From the NCBI RefSeq assembly GCF_030812415.1, contig NZ_JAUSST010000008.1:124001-188000 (forward strand): a stretch of 64,000 nt of DNA. The letters are read 5' to 3'. Below, piece by piece: positions 35,332-43,936 of the stretch. The position numbers and the translations under genes were made by a program. The notes under the pieces are model-generated. The model was not told the origin of the DNA, ran no database searches, and was given only the letters and a program-made list of their open reading frames with translations. Positions within the stretch are counted from its first letter, which is position 1. Each line of letters begins with the position of its first letter. The DNA is from Paenibacillus harenae. Its GTDB lineage: Bacteria; Bacillota; Bacilli; Paenibacillales; Paenibacillaceae.

Positions 35332-36719
35332 GAAGTGTCAAATCCCGAATGGTATGGAGCTTCCTCCTGCTGATCGTGCTTGTCGTTACGGTGCTCGGCA
35401 CGACGTTCGCGGCATTGATGTGGAATTATTATTACGGGAGCGCGCATAGCTCGGTTAAGCAGCGGGCAGAGACGGCGCTTGCGCTGCATGGCCGATCGCT
35501 CTCCTCGCTTAGCGTGCAGGATCAGGCCGATTACATGCTGCAATATATGATCGAGGGCGGAACGGGGCTGCAGCTGCTCGACAGCACGGGCAAGATCCGC
35601 ATCGATTCGGATGGGTTCGCCGAAGACATCCGGTATACGACGGGCGACGTGAAGACGGCGATCGCCGGGACGACCGGCAGCTGGCGCGGCGTTGACCCTT
35701 ATTACGGCGAGCGGGTCATGTCCGTCACGATTCCGCTGTGGAACGAGAAGCGAGTCGTATCGCTGCTTCGGTATTCGGCTTCGATCGAGCAGGTCGATGC
35801 GATGGTGAGCTTGCTTATACGGATGGCCGCGGCGGTCGGAACGGCGGTCGTTCTGCTCTTCCTGGGGTTAAGCTTGTTTCTTGCCCAGCGCATTGTAAAG
35901 CCGATCCGCGAGCTCACTCGCGCGGCGAGATATATGGCGGAGGGAGATTGGACGCGAAGAGCTACGAAGAGGAATGACGACGAGATCGGCCAATTGGCGG
36001 AGACTTTCAATTCGATGGTCGTCGAGCTGAACAAGCGGGAGAAACTGAAGAACAACTTCATTTCTTCGATCTCGCATGAGCTTCGGACGCCGTTAACTTC
36101 GATCAAAGGCTGGAGCGAGACGCTCAAGGAAGGCGATCCTACGGACGACGAGGAGTTCAAAATGGGCATGTCGATCATTAGCCGGGAGACGGAGCGGTTG
36201 TCCGGTCTTGTGGAAGACCTGCTCGACTTCTCCAAGCTGTCGGCGCGCACGATGGATCTGCATACGGAGGTGCTTGACCTGAGCGGGCCGGTCAAGGAAA
36301 CGGTGCATCAATTAGCCGTACGCAAAAGCCAGACGGGCGTAAGACTGGTGGCCGAATACGGCAAAAGCCCGATAGTCGTTCACGGCGATGCGAACCGGCT
36401 CAAGCAGGTCATTATTAATCTGATCGATAATGCGTTTAAGTTCACGCCTGCCGGCGGGACGATTCGCATAACGACAACCGCTACGGATGACCATGCGCAA
36501 GTGACGGTAGCCGATACGGGCTGCGGCATCGACCCGGAAGATCTGCCGCATGTGACGGAAAACTTCTATAAAGCCCATGCGGGGCAGGGCGGTTCGGGTC
36601 TCGGGCTCGCGATCTGCAAAGAAATTATCGAGCTTCACGACGGTCAGCTCACGATCGACAGCGAGCTGGGAGCGGGCACGATCGTGACGGTCCGCTTGCC
36701 GCTTATACGCGAGACGTAA
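35328..36719 (+). CDS. Sensor histidine kinase
   Basis: A 463-residue kinase with two membrane segments (about 8-33 and 157-180) flanking an extracellular sensing domain of about 120 residues, then HAMP (about 181-235), HisKA with His250 in SISHELRTPL, and the ATPase domain (NLIDNAFKFT, DTGCGI, GSGLGLAICKEI). It phosphorylates the partner regulator with which it overlaps. The signal is unknown. Confidence 0.92.
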   Translation: MRSVKSRMVWSFLLLIVLVVTVLGTTFAALMWNYYYGSAHSSVKQRAETALALHGRSLSSLSVQDQADYMLQYMIEGGTGLQLLDSTGKIRIDSDGFAEDIRYTTGDVKTAIAGTTGSWRGVDPYYGERVMSVTIPLWNEKRVVSLLRYSASIEQVDAMVSLLIRMAAAVGTAVVLLFLGLSLFLAQRIVKPIRELTRAARYMAEGDWTRRATKRNDDEIGQLAETFNSMVVELNKREKLKNNFISSISHELRTPLTSIKGWSETLKEGDPTDDEEFKMGMSIISRETERLSGLVEDLLDFSKLSARTMDLHTEVLDLSGPVKETVHQLAVRKSQTGVRLVAEYGKSPIVVHGDANRLKQVIINLIDNAFKFTPAGGTIRITTTATDDHAQVTVADTGCGIDPEDLPHVTENFYKAHAGQGGSGLGLAICKEIIELHDGQLTIDSELGAGTIVTVRLPLIRET

Positions 36720-36741
36720 GCAGGCCCGAGCGGCAAGGCCG

Positions 36742-36861
36742 TTACTCTTTATAGAACAACTGCTTCCGGTTGTTAAAGACATAGACGATTGCAATAATAA
36801 CGCCTAGGGTCAGCAGAACCGGAAGCCAATGATTATCCAACCATTCAAGCCATAGCGGCAT
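36742..36861 (-). CDS. 39-residue single-pass membrane protein
   Basis: On the minus strand a perfect AGGAGG (36871-36876) lies about 9 bases before an ATG that opens 39 codons. The product begins MPLWLEWLDNHWLPVLLT, crosses the membrane once (about 12-28) and ends with a basic and charged tail (NNRKQLFYKE). It is convergent with the kinase gene, with only 22 bases between the two stops. No family is recognised, but the ribosome site and the amphipathic layout support a real gene. Confidence 0.65.
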   Translation of the reverse strand: MPLWLEWLDNHWLPVLLTLGVIIAIVYVFNNRKQLFYKE

Positions 36862-36983
36862 GAGGAAGCACCTCCTAACGTGTATGAGCATATAGACTGC
36901 CTCTTGTTACCTCGCATAGTATCCCCCATATGGATGAAAATATTGATTGCATACGTATGGCCCTGCCACCGGCCAAATCGCAT

Positions 36984-37012
36984 TTGACAGCGGCCATAAC
37001 GGATGCTATTAT
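36984..37012 (+). promoter_or_regulatory. Sigma-A promoter of the hydrolase gene
   Basis: TTGACA (36984-36989) and TATTAT (37007-37012) are separated by exactly 17 bases, about 70 bases before the start codon at 37080. Confidence 0.75.
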
Positions 37013-37079
37013 AGGTTTACATCAATTCATAGTATACGGGTAGGAATTATTATATATAGGTTATCGGGAGGCAGTCGGC

Positions 37080-37901
37080 ATGGAAAAACCTATCACCTTG
37101 AGGCATGACGGGCTGGAGCTCGCCGCAACGCTTCATTATCCGAAGGACGGAAGCCATAAGGAAACGGAGAAGAAGCAAGCGATCATTATATGCCATGGGT
37201 TCATTGGCAGCCGCGTCGGCGTCGATCGGCTGTTCGTCAAGGCGGCTCGCGCCTTGGCGGCGCAGGGCTCGTATGTGCTGCGCTTCGATTACGGAGGCTG
37301 CGGCGAGAGCGGCGGCGATTACGGCGCGCTTGGTTTCGAGTCGATGATCGATCAGACGCGAACCGCGATCAATTATATCGCCAGCATGGATTGCGTAGAT
37401 CCGAGGCGGATCGTCCTGCTAGGCCACAGCCTTGGCGGCGCTTTGGCGATCATGACGGCGGTTAGAGACCGCAGAATCAAGCGGCTTGTGCTATGGTCGC
37501 CGGTCGCTTATCCGTTCAACGACATCGTGCGCATCGTCGGCCGAAGCAGCTACGATGAAGCGGTCACCTCCGGAAGCTCCGACCATAACGGCTATACGCT
37601 TCAACAGGTGTTCTTCGAATCGCTGCTTCAGCATCAGCCGTTCCAGGCGGCGACGAAGTTCGGCGGCGAGGTGCTGCTTGTTCACGGCACGAGCGACGAG
37701 CTTATCCCGGTCGACTACAGCTTCCTCTACCAGAAGGTGTTCTGGACGCGCAACGAGGGATTATGCGACAAAGAAATCATTTTTCAAGCGAATCATACGT
37801 ACTCCAGCCGCAGCCATCAGGAGGAAGCGATCCGCGTTACTTCCGACTGGTTAAGCGGTCTCGACCGCCAGCAGCAGGAGTGGCATAACTGGAGCATATA
37901 G
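37080..37901 (+). CDS. Alpha/beta hydrolase
   Basis: A 273-residue serine hydrolase of the alpha/beta fold. The nucleophile Ser lies in LLGHSLGGALA, the oxyanion region in ICHGFIGSRVG, and the catalytic Asp in HGTSDELIPVDYS; the conserved His is probably in FQANHTYSS. Such proteins are usually esterases or acyl hydrolases acting in the cytoplasm; the substrate is unknown. GGGAGG precedes ATG 37080. It has its own promoter and terminator and is likely a single-gene unit. Confidence 0.88.
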   Translation: MEKPITLRHDGLELAATLHYPKDGSHKETEKKQAIIICHGFIGSRVGVDRLFVKAARALAAQGSYVLRFDYGGCGESGGDYGALGFESMIDQTRTAINYIASMDCVDPRRIVLLGHSLGGALAIMTAVRDRRIKRLVLWSPVAYPFNDIVRIVGRSSYDEAVTSGSSDHNGYTLQQVFFESLLQHQPFQAATKFGGEVLLVHGTSDELIPVDYSFLYQKVFWTRNEGLCDKEIIFQANHTYSSRSHQEEAIRVTSDWLSGLDRQQQEWHNWSI

Positions 37902-37921
37902 GCGCAAGCCGGCAAGCAAAC

Positions 37922-37967
37922 AAGGACCGCAGCCTTCGAGTCGAATCGGAGGGTGACGGTCCTTTTT
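37922..37967 (+). terminator. Terminator after the hydrolase gene
   Basis: AAGGACCG (37922-37929) pairs with CGGTCCTT (37957-37964), with an inner CCTTC/GGAGG stem, and is followed by a T run. Confidence 0.85.
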
Positions 37968-38076
37968 CGTTTGACGGCACCATATTTTATCGGGACAAGC
38001 GGTTCGTTTTGTGATTAAATGGGAGAAAGGTGTAAACGAATTCATCCGATATTCTTCTTCATAAAGGAAGGTGCCC

Positions 38077-39165
38077 ATGAACAAGAAAAGGCGATTCAAG
38101 GCAGGATCGGGAGCGGTGGCCAAGACGGCAGCGCTTGCGCTTGTCCTTCTGGCTACAGCATGCAGCGGCGGCAACAAAGCGGTGGAAGGTCCGGTGACGT
38201 CGGCTGGGACGGATACGCCGGTCACAACGAGCATACCCGAAACGCCTAAGCCGCTTCCGTATAAGGCTTCGCTGACAGGCATTGCCATGGAGAAGGAAGC
38301 AAAGGCGCGGCCGATTGCCGTCATGATCAACAACTTCGCGGCGGCCCGTCCGCAATCGGGGCTCACCAACGCCGACGTTATCTACGAGGTGCTGGCAGAG
38401 GGCGGCATTACGCGCTTGATCGCGATTTTTCAAAGCACGGAAGCGATCGCGGATACGGTTGGACCTGTAAGAAGCATCCGGCCTTATTTGATTGATATTG
38501 GCGAGAGCTTCGGCAGCGTGCTCGCGCATGCGGGAGGAAGCACGGACGGCTATGCGATTCTGCAGCGGCAGAAGAAGCCTTATTTGGACGAAATATCGAA
38601 TGCGGGCGGTTCCTTCTGGCGGAGCAAAGAACGCAAAGCGCCTCATAATTTGTATACGAGCCTGGAGAAGCTGCGTGAAGGCGCGGATCAGAAGGGGTAT
38701 AAAACGGACGTGACCGTACCGACGTATACGTTCGCCGAGAAAGGCTCGTCCGAAACGGGAGTCCCTGCAACGAGCATTGCGATTACGTTCATGATGCAGA
38801 ACTATAAGGTTGGTTACGAATACGACGCAGCGAGCGGGCAATACAAACGGTCTATCGGCGATAAGCCGCATATCGATATGAATAACGACCAGCAGCTGTC
38901 GGCTTCCAATTTAGTCGTGCTCGGCGCCAACCATAAGACGCTCGATAACGAGGGACGGCTCTCGGTCGATCTGGAGCGGGGCGGCTCGGCTATTTTGTTC
39001 CAGCAGGGCAAGGCTGTCGAAGCGGATTGGGTGCGCGCTCCGGACGGTATGATTCGAATCGTGAAGAACGGTACGGAGCTTCCTTTCGTGCCCGGCAAAA
39101 CTTTTTTTCACATCGTGCCTAACAAACCAACGTTCGCGGAGCATGTAACATGGGTACAAAATTAG
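38077..39165 (+). CDS. DUF3048 lipoprotein (YerB-like)
   Basis: A 362-residue exported lipoprotein; the signal ends LATACSGG, a lipobox variant. The DUF3048 domain is recognisable from ARPIAVMINNFAAARPQSGL, ADVIYEVLAEGGITRL and VGPVRSIRPY; YerB of B. subtilis belongs to this family and its function is not settled. The C-terminal part carries the second, smaller DUF3048 portion. AAGGAAGG precedes ATG 38077; a GTG six bases upstream is less likely. It is followed by a terminator and appears to be a single-gene unit. Confidence 0.85.
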   Translation: MNKKRRFKAGSGAVAKTAALALVLLATACSGGNKAVEGPVTSAGTDTPVTTSIPETPKPLPYKASLTGIAMEKEAKARPIAVMINNFAAARPQSGLTNADVIYEVLAEGGITRLIAIFQSTEAIADTVGPVRSIRPYLIDIGESFGSVLAHAGGSTDGYAILQRQKKPYLDEISNAGGSFWRSKERKAPHNLYTSLEKLREGADQKGYKTDVTVPTYTFAEKGSSETGVPATSIAITFMMQNYKVGYEYDAASGQYKRSIGDKPHIDMNNDQQLSASNLVVLGANHKTLDNEGRLSVDLERGGSAILFQQGKAVEADWVRAPDGMIRIVKNGTELPFVPGKTFFHIVPNKPTFAEHVTWVQN

Positions 39166-39221
39166 TTCGTGGGAAACACTGTTATTACAGGTGTGGATCC
39201 ATGAGCTGCAGTTGCAAGACG

Positions 39222-39254
39222 GCGGGATCCCCTTGACGGGATTCCGCTGTTTTT
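39222..39254 (+). terminator. Terminator after the DUF3048 gene
   Basis: GCGGGATCCC (about 39222-39231) pairs with GGGATTCCGC (39238-39247), followed by TGTTTTT. Confidence 0.8.
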
Positions 39255-39270
39255 GTGTCGAAAATGAAAA

Positions 39271-39309
39271 CTTTAAAACCTTTTCACCAATGTTTACATT
39301 CTCTTAACA
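39271..39309 (+). promoter_or_regulatory. Candidate PhoP box array upstream of the phosphate genes
   Basis: Direct repeats TTTACA (39293-39298) and TTAACA (39304-39309) lie 11 bases apart, preceded at the same phase by weaker TTTCAC (39282) and CTTTAA (39271). A -10-like TAAGAT follows at 39329-39334. Bacillus PhoP binds TT(A/T/C)ACA repeats with 4-6 base spacers, so phosphate starvation control of the DUF47-pit pair is suggested. Confidence 0.5.
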
Positions 39310-39399
39310 ATTGTCGGCTAAACTGTGATAAGATATTGTGGGTCATAGCAGTGCTTGGCCTAAAACAAACAAACATCAAGTCGGGTAAAGGGGATTACG

Positions 39400-40011
39400 A
39401 TGTTCAGGAAAAAAGACATTTTCTTTAAGACGTTCGAAGAAATGGCAGACGCGTTAGTCGAAGCAGTGGAGTATTTCTCGAAGGGCGTATCCGATCTGTC
39501 GGACGTTGTCACTTTCGCGAAAACAATGAAGGAATACGAAAGCAAATGCGACAAGTACGTGCATACGATATTGAAGGAACTGAACAAAACGTTCATTACC
39601 CCGATCGAGCGCGACGATATCATGGCGCTTACGAAATCGCTTGACGACGTGTTGGACGGAATCGAGGCATGCGCATCCCGCTTCGAAATGTACAACATTC
39701 GCGAGAAGGATGAATACATAACGTTGTTCGGCGACATTCTCGTTCGCTCTTCTCACCAGATCAAGAAAGCGATCTACCTGCTGACGGAGAAGAAGCTGCT
39801 TGCGATCCGCGAGCCGAATATCGCTTTGAACGAGCTTGAGAATCAAGCCGACGACCTGCTTCGCGTATGTATCAAGAGCCTGTTCGCCAACGTGAAGGAT
39901 CCGATTGAGCTGATGAAGCGCAAGGAGATTTACGAAATGTTGGAAGAAACGACCGACTTCTGCGAGGATGTTGCCAATACGCTGGAATCGATTATTATGC
40001 GTAACAGCTAA
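39400..40011 (+). CDS. DUF47/PhoU-like Pit accessory protein
   Basis: A 203-residue, mostly helical protein of the DUF47 (PhoU-like) family, found beside Pit phosphate transporters and thought to modulate their activity. The family's acidic metal-binding style motifs are seen in ITPIERDDIMALTKSLDDVLDGIE (only partly quoted: ITPIERDDIMAL) and EETTDFCEDVAN. It is a cytoplasmic protein without signal peptide. A GTAAAGGGG ribosome site precedes the ATG. The pit gene begins 32 bases downstream, so the two form an operon. Confidence 0.93.
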   Translation: MFRKKDIFFKTFEEMADALVEAVEYFSKGVSDLSDVVTFAKTMKEYESKCDKYVHTILKELNKTFITPIERDDIMALTKSLDDVLDGIEACASRFEMYNIREKDEYITLFGDILVRSSHQIKKAIYLLTEKKLLAIREPNIALNELENQADDLLRVCIKSLFANVKDPIELMKRKEIYEMLEETTDFCEDVANTLESIIMRNS

Positions 40012-40043
40012 TAGCTAATCCAAGAGGGTAGGAGTCATTCAAT

Positions 40044-41042
40044 ATGGATATGTACGTATTATGGATCGTTGTCTTTCTGGCGCTTGCGTTTGATTTTATA
40101 AATGGTTTCCACGATACGGCCAATGCCATCGCCACGACCGTATCGACGCGGGCGCTTAAGCCGCGTATCGCGATTCTTCTGGCGGCGGTCATGAACTTCG
40201 TCGGGGCGCTTACGTTCACGGGCGTAGCGGCCACGATCGGCAAGGGCGTAGCCGATCCTTCCAAGCTGGAGCATGGGGTCGAGATCGTTATAGCAGCGTT
40301 GCTGTCGGCCATCGCATGGAACTTGATTACTTGGTGGTTCGGCATTCCGTCGTCCTCGTCGCATGCCCTTATCGGCTCCCTGATGGGTGCGGTTATTGCC
40401 GGCGCGGGCATCGGCAACGTCAACGCGGAAGGTTTGAAGAAAATCATTACGGCGTTGATCGCATCTCCACTCATCGCCTTTACGGCGGGCTTTATCATCA
40501 TGTGGATACTGAAGTTAATATTCGCGAAGTCAAGTCCGCATCAGGTGAATAAGGGCTTCCGCTTCGGACAAATCTTAACGGCTGCGTTCCAATCGTTCTC
40601 GCACGGCACGAACGATGCGCAGAAGGCGATGGGCATTATCGTATTCGCCCTGGTTGCCGCAGGCATTCAGGACGATATGTCCGTTCCGATGTGGGTCAAG
40701 CTGTCGGCAGCGGCAGCTATGGCGCTCGGTACTTCAATCGGCGGCTGGAAGATCATCAAGACGATGGGCACGAAGATTTTCAAAATCGAGCCAATCAACG
40801 GCTTCGCCGCGGATATCGGTTCGGCTGCCGTTATTTTAACGGCCACCATGATTCATCTGCCTGTCAGTACGACGCATGTCATTACGTCGTCCATCCTCGG
40901 CGTCGGCAGCGCGAAGCGCTTCTCCGCCGTTAAATGGGGCGTCGCGGGCAAAATCGTCATATCGTGGATTATTACGATTCCGATCACGATTCTGATGGCG
41001 ATGTTGTTCTTCTGGTTGATCGACCTCTTCTTCCTGGCGTAG
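40044..41042 (+). CDS. pit: Inorganic phosphate transporter Pit
   Basis: A 332-residue PiT-family permease driven by proton or metal-phosphate symport. The two family signatures are visible: FINGFHDTANAIATTVSTRAL near the N-terminus (quoted in part as GFHDTANAIA) and QSFSHGTNDAQKAMG in the second half. About 8-10 membrane segments. Its partner is the DUF47 protein just upstream. A strong terminator closes the pair. Confidence 0.95.
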   Translation: MDMYVLWIVVFLALAFDFINGFHDTANAIATTVSTRALKPRIAILLAAVMNFVGALTFTGVAATIGKGVADPSKLEHGVEIVIAALLSAIAWNLITWWFGIPSSSSHALIGSLMGAVIAGAGIGNVNAEGLKKIITALIASPLIAFTAGFIIMWILKLIFAKSSPHQVNKGFRFGQILTAAFQSFSHGTNDAQKAMGIIVFALVAAGIQDDMSVPMWVKLSAAAAMALGTSIGGWKIIKTMGTKIFKIEPINGFAADIGSAAVILTATMIHLPVSTTHVITSSILGVGSAKRFSAVKWGVAGKIVISWIITIPITILMAMLFFWLIDLFFLA

Positions 41043-41098
41043 AGGGGGAGCAGGGTTGGAGTTGCTTTTGATGGTAAATAGCAGTTAGGACTGAGGGC

Positions 41099-41136
41099 AC
41101 CATCGTTATCCACATGTGGACAACGATGGTGTTTTT
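41099..41136 (+). terminator. Terminator after pit
   Basis: CACCATCGTT and AACGATGGTG, with an inner TCCAC/GTGGA stem, form a nearly perfect hairpin (41099-41131) followed by TTTTT. Confidence 0.92.
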
Positions 41137-41186
41137 CTTATTTACCGGCTAATTATGCACATATAAACACACATATAAACAGACTA

Positions 41187-41250
41187 TTGACATTACAAAT
41201 GGAATCCGTCATTATCATATATATCTAGAAGACATATCTATAAGATATAA
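41187..41250 (+). promoter_or_regulatory. Promoter and candidate operator of the padR-CPBP pair
   Basis: TTGACA (41187-41192) and CATTAT (41210-41215) are 17 bases apart. Directly downstream lie ATATCTAGAAGACATATCTA and AAGATAT, an AT-rich repeated and partly palindromic stretch in the place where PadR repressors usually bind their own promoter. Confidence 0.55.
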
Positions 41251-41261
41251 ATGGAGGGCCT

Positions 41262-41807
41262 ATGCAGGATAAAATCATTTTAGGATTGTTATTGGATGGA
41301 GATAAATCCTCGTACGAACTGCAAAAAACGATGGAAAAAAGCACGGGTTATTTCTACAATGCGAGCCAAGGCAGCATTCAGCCCGCTTTGAAGAAGCTGA
41401 TGAGCAGTAGCCATGTCACCTGCTCCGAACAGCATCAAGGGGAAAGAGTCAAGAAGATCTATCGAATCACGGATGAAGGAAAGCAAGCGTTTATTCATTG
41501 GGCTTCCCAAGCGATCGAATTAGAAAAACCAAGAGATCCCGCGCTTGTGAAAATGTATTTCTTTAACTATGTGGAACAGGGCCGGAGGATTGAATTGGTC
41601 GAGCAGTATTTACAGGAAATCAAATCCGTGATCGCAACGATGACGATCATGAAACAAATGTCGCAAGAGCAGATAGCGAAGCTTCAACAACCTCTGGACA
41701 CCGGGAAGATCGAAAGCAGAATGGCAACCTTAACATTCGGCTTGGACTATTATACGTTTTTGAATGAGTGGTACGAGAAATACGTCATGCAGTTAAAAAA
41801 CGAATAA
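41262..41807 (+). CDS. PadR family transcriptional regulator
   Basis: A 181-residue regulator with an N-terminal winged helix (about 1-80; ILGLLLDGDKSSYELQ, then GSIQPALKKL) and a C-terminal helical dimerisation domain (about 90-180), the size of the PadR-s2-like group. Such proteins often repress a transporter or membrane-enzyme gene and respond to a small molecule. GGAGGG precedes ATG 41262. The CPBP protease gene begins 15 bases after its stop, so that is its probable target together with itself. Confidence 0.92.
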   Translation: MQDKIILGLLLDGDKSSYELQKTMEKSTGYFYNASQGSIQPALKKLMSSSHVTCSEQHQGERVKKIYRITDEGKQAFIHWASQAIELEKPRDPALVKMYFFNYVEQGRRIELVEQYLQEIKSVIATMTIMKQMSQEQIAKLQQPLDTGKIESRMATLTFGLDYYTFLNEWYEKYVMQLKNE

Positions 41808-41822
41808 GGCAGGATGATACTC

Positions 41823-42653
41823 ATGAGTGAAAGAGCGAACGATAAAAAAACGCTAAGAAATATCGTTATTTTTTCATTGGTCGTCTTAAGCTGCGGATGG
41901 ATAGGCCGGCTTGTGGATATGAAGGCCGGTACGGATGACAACGGCAGCCTTGGCATGCTAATTTGGATTGTTTCACCTCTTCTCACCATGGTTATTCTTC
42001 GTTCTTTCATGGGAGACGGTTGGAAGGATTTTGGCATTAAGCCAAGCCTGAAGGGGAATAGCTTCGCTTATATGGCGAGCATCCTGTTCTTCCCCATCCT
42101 GGCTGCGATTATGATTGTGATCGGACATCAATTGAAGTGGTTGGATGCAGCGAATCTATCATCGTCTTTTCTGGCTGCATTCGGGATGGCCCTTATACCT
42201 AGTTTTATCAAAAATATGTTCGAAGAATTCGCTTGGAGAGGTTACCTAGCTCCGAGGCTGTATTCGATGGGATCCAACAGGCTTTTCTTTCATAGCTGCG
42301 TCGGACTTGTTTGGGGAGCGTGGCATATCCCATACACCTTTACCATTATGCACACGACCGAGAGTTTGATCACGTTCATCCCGCGCATGTTAATCGGCGT
42401 TATTGCTTTATCCGTCGTGTTAGGCGAAATATGGATCATGACACGCAGCGTATGGCCGGCTCTGATCATGCATACGATAGGAAATTCCGTTTTGGATACG
42501 TTATTTCTGGGAAACTACCTGGTCGTACCTGACGCTTATGAATACTTGGTCATGCCGACTTCAGGCGTAATCCCGATTGCGTTTACCGCTCTTGCGGGAT
42601 TGTGGCTGTATAGAAGGAACACAAAGCCGAACACCCCGAGCCGCAGCGCATAA
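41823..42653 (+). CDS. CPBP family intramembrane metalloprotease
   Basis: A 276-residue membrane protein with about eight segments. The CPBP (Abi/CAAX protease-like) motifs are present in order: EEFAWRGY (EExxxR), VWGAWHIPY (His of motif 2) and MHTIGNSV (HxxxN). In Gram-positive bacteria these include bacteriocin self-immunity proteins and proteases of unknown substrate. ATG 41823 is preferred to an ATG nine bases upstream because of ribosome spacing. It is co-transcribed with padR. Confidence 0.9.
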   Translation: MSERANDKKTLRNIVIFSLVVLSCGWIGRLVDMKAGTDDNGSLGMLIWIVSPLLTMVILRSFMGDGWKDFGIKPSLKGNSFAYMASILFFPILAAIMIVIGHQLKWLDAANLSSSFLAAFGMALIPSFIKNMFEEFAWRGYLAPRLYSMGSNRLFFHSCVGLVWGAWHIPYTFTIMHTTESLITFIPRMLIGVIALSVVLGEIWIMTRSVWPALIMHTIGNSVLDTLFLGNYLVVPDAYEYLVMPTSGVIPIAFTALAGLWLYRRNTKPNTPSRSA

Positions 42654-42676
42654 CGCGCCAAAGCCGGGGTGTTCTT
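42630..42676 (+). terminator. Terminator overlapping the end of the CPBP gene
   Basis: AACACCCCG (42630-42638) pairs with CGGGGTGTT (42665-42673), followed by CTT. The left arm lies inside the last codons of the protease gene. Confidence 0.75.
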
Positions 42677-42767
42677 CACTTAAGAATGGTTACTTATAGT
42701 TGCAGCATATCGAATGCCGTGCTTCGTTGGCAAGCCTTGATGGAGCTTGCTGGCGTGGCGCATATGG

Positions 42768-43379
42768 CTAGCGTGTCAGCGGGCGGCGCTTCTTCGTTCC
42801 GCGACGTCTAGGCGTGCCTTTGCCGCCAGCGGCCGATTTCTTGCGGCGTCTCTTGCGCGAAGGCTTCCATTCCAGCGCATCGTCGTCTTCGACTTTGTCG
42901 TCGGACGATTTCTTGAAGGAGCCGAGCAGAACTTTCACCAGAGGCGCCATCTGGGAGACGCTGGAGACGACCTTCTGCACCTTCGTCACCGTCGACAGAA
43001 TGCCGTCAATTCCGCCAATCCGGTCAATGTAGCCTTTAATATCGCTTAAGTTGGAGAGCGAGAAGCCGCCAGTCTTGGTCGTGACCGGCGCAGCCTCGAC
43101 AAGCTCGCTAAGCGTCGGGTCCTTCGGTATGGCGGGCAGCAGCTCTTGCGTCGTCGGCAATACAATCGGAGCAAGCGGCGGCTCGGCAGGAAGGAGGGCC
43201 GACGTCTCCGCATCCATTTTGAACCCGCTGGATTTAAAGCCGCTCGATTTGAACCCGCCTGATTTGTACCCGCTCGAATGGTTCCTGAACGACTGGCTGT
43301 GCTGGCTCTGCCCTTGGCGGTAGGTGCCGTGCGTCGGGAACTGCGGGCCCCCGCCACTCGGGTTATTGCGATAATTCAC
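42768..43379 (-). CDS. Low-complexity protein with YKSGGFKSS repeats and a basic tail
   Basis: A protein of about 203 residues, with start GTG 43379 chosen for the AAAAGGG site 9 bases upstream. It has three parts: a Gly/Gln/Ser-rich N-terminus with four tandem [YF]KS[GS]G units (about 36-54), a helical middle (about 105-160; NLSDIKGYIDRIGGIDG, MAPLVKVLLGSF), and a strongly basic tail of Lys and Arg. The middle resembles the YqfQ/VrrA-type spore proteins of bacilli; that is a weak resemblance. It may be a nucleic-acid-binding or spore-coat protein. An upstream extension of 49 codons is open but has no ribosome site. Confidence 0.65.
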   Translation of the reverse strand: MNYRNNPSGGGPQFPTHGTYRQGQSQHSQSFRNHSSGYKSGGFKSSGFKSSGFKMDAETSALLPAEPPLAPIVLPTTQELLPAIPKDPTLSELVEAAPVTTKTGGFSLSNLSDIKGYIDRIGGIDGILSTVTKVQKVVSSVSQMAPLVKVLLGSFKKSSDDKVEDDDALEWKPSRKRRRKKSAAGGKGTPRRRGTKKRRPLTR

Positions 43380-43638
43380 ACGGATCACAACCCTTTTTTT
43401 TATTAGTCTATGCATAGGCGTTTTGTCGGATTGGACGAATGTCCCGATTGACGAACTTTTTCCATGATATTCGCCCTGTGCTTGTATAGGGGGCGGGCAT
43501 GCCATGTCCTCCGCGAGCTCTTCCATCCTGTAAAGCGTGAATACGGTAATGTTTGAAAAAAAGGTCCAAAAAAGCTACAATAATAGCGATAGTTCAATAT
43601 TTCGCGAGATACCTTATAACTAACTGGAGTGAATGCTC

Positions 43639-43929
43639 ATGCAGCTTAAGAAGCTGAACGATAAAGCGATCGACCAATTGTTCGAAGCGGTTCTGACTTT
43701 GAAATCGGTCGAGGAATGTTATGTGTTTTTTGACGACTTGTGCACGGTGAACGAGATTCAGTCGCTGTCCCAGCGTCTGGAAGTCGCTCGCATGCTTGGC
43801 AAGGGCAGTACATACAATCAGATCGAAGCGGAGACGGGGGCCAGCACGGCAACGATCTCGCGTGTAAAACGGTGTTTGAATTACGGCAATGACGGGTATA
43901 AAATGGCATTAGAGCGTCTTGGAAGGTAA
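43639..43929 (+). CDS. YerC/YecD family TrpR-related protein
   Basis: A 96-residue helical DNA-binding protein of the TrpR-like superfamily. The helix-turn-helix is visible in GSTYNQIEAETGASTATISR (about 55-75), preceded by EIQSLSQRLEVARML. GGAGTG gives the ribosome site for ATG 43639; the ATG six bases upstream is too close to it. The sirohydrochlorin-type gene begins 7 bases after the stop. Its target is unknown. Confidence 0.88.
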   Translation: MQLKKLNDKAIDQLFEAVLTLKSVEECYVFFDDLCTVNEIQSLSQRLEVARMLGKGSTYNQIEAETGASTATISRVKRCLNYGNDGYKMALERLGR

Positions 43930-43936
43930 GCCCGTT

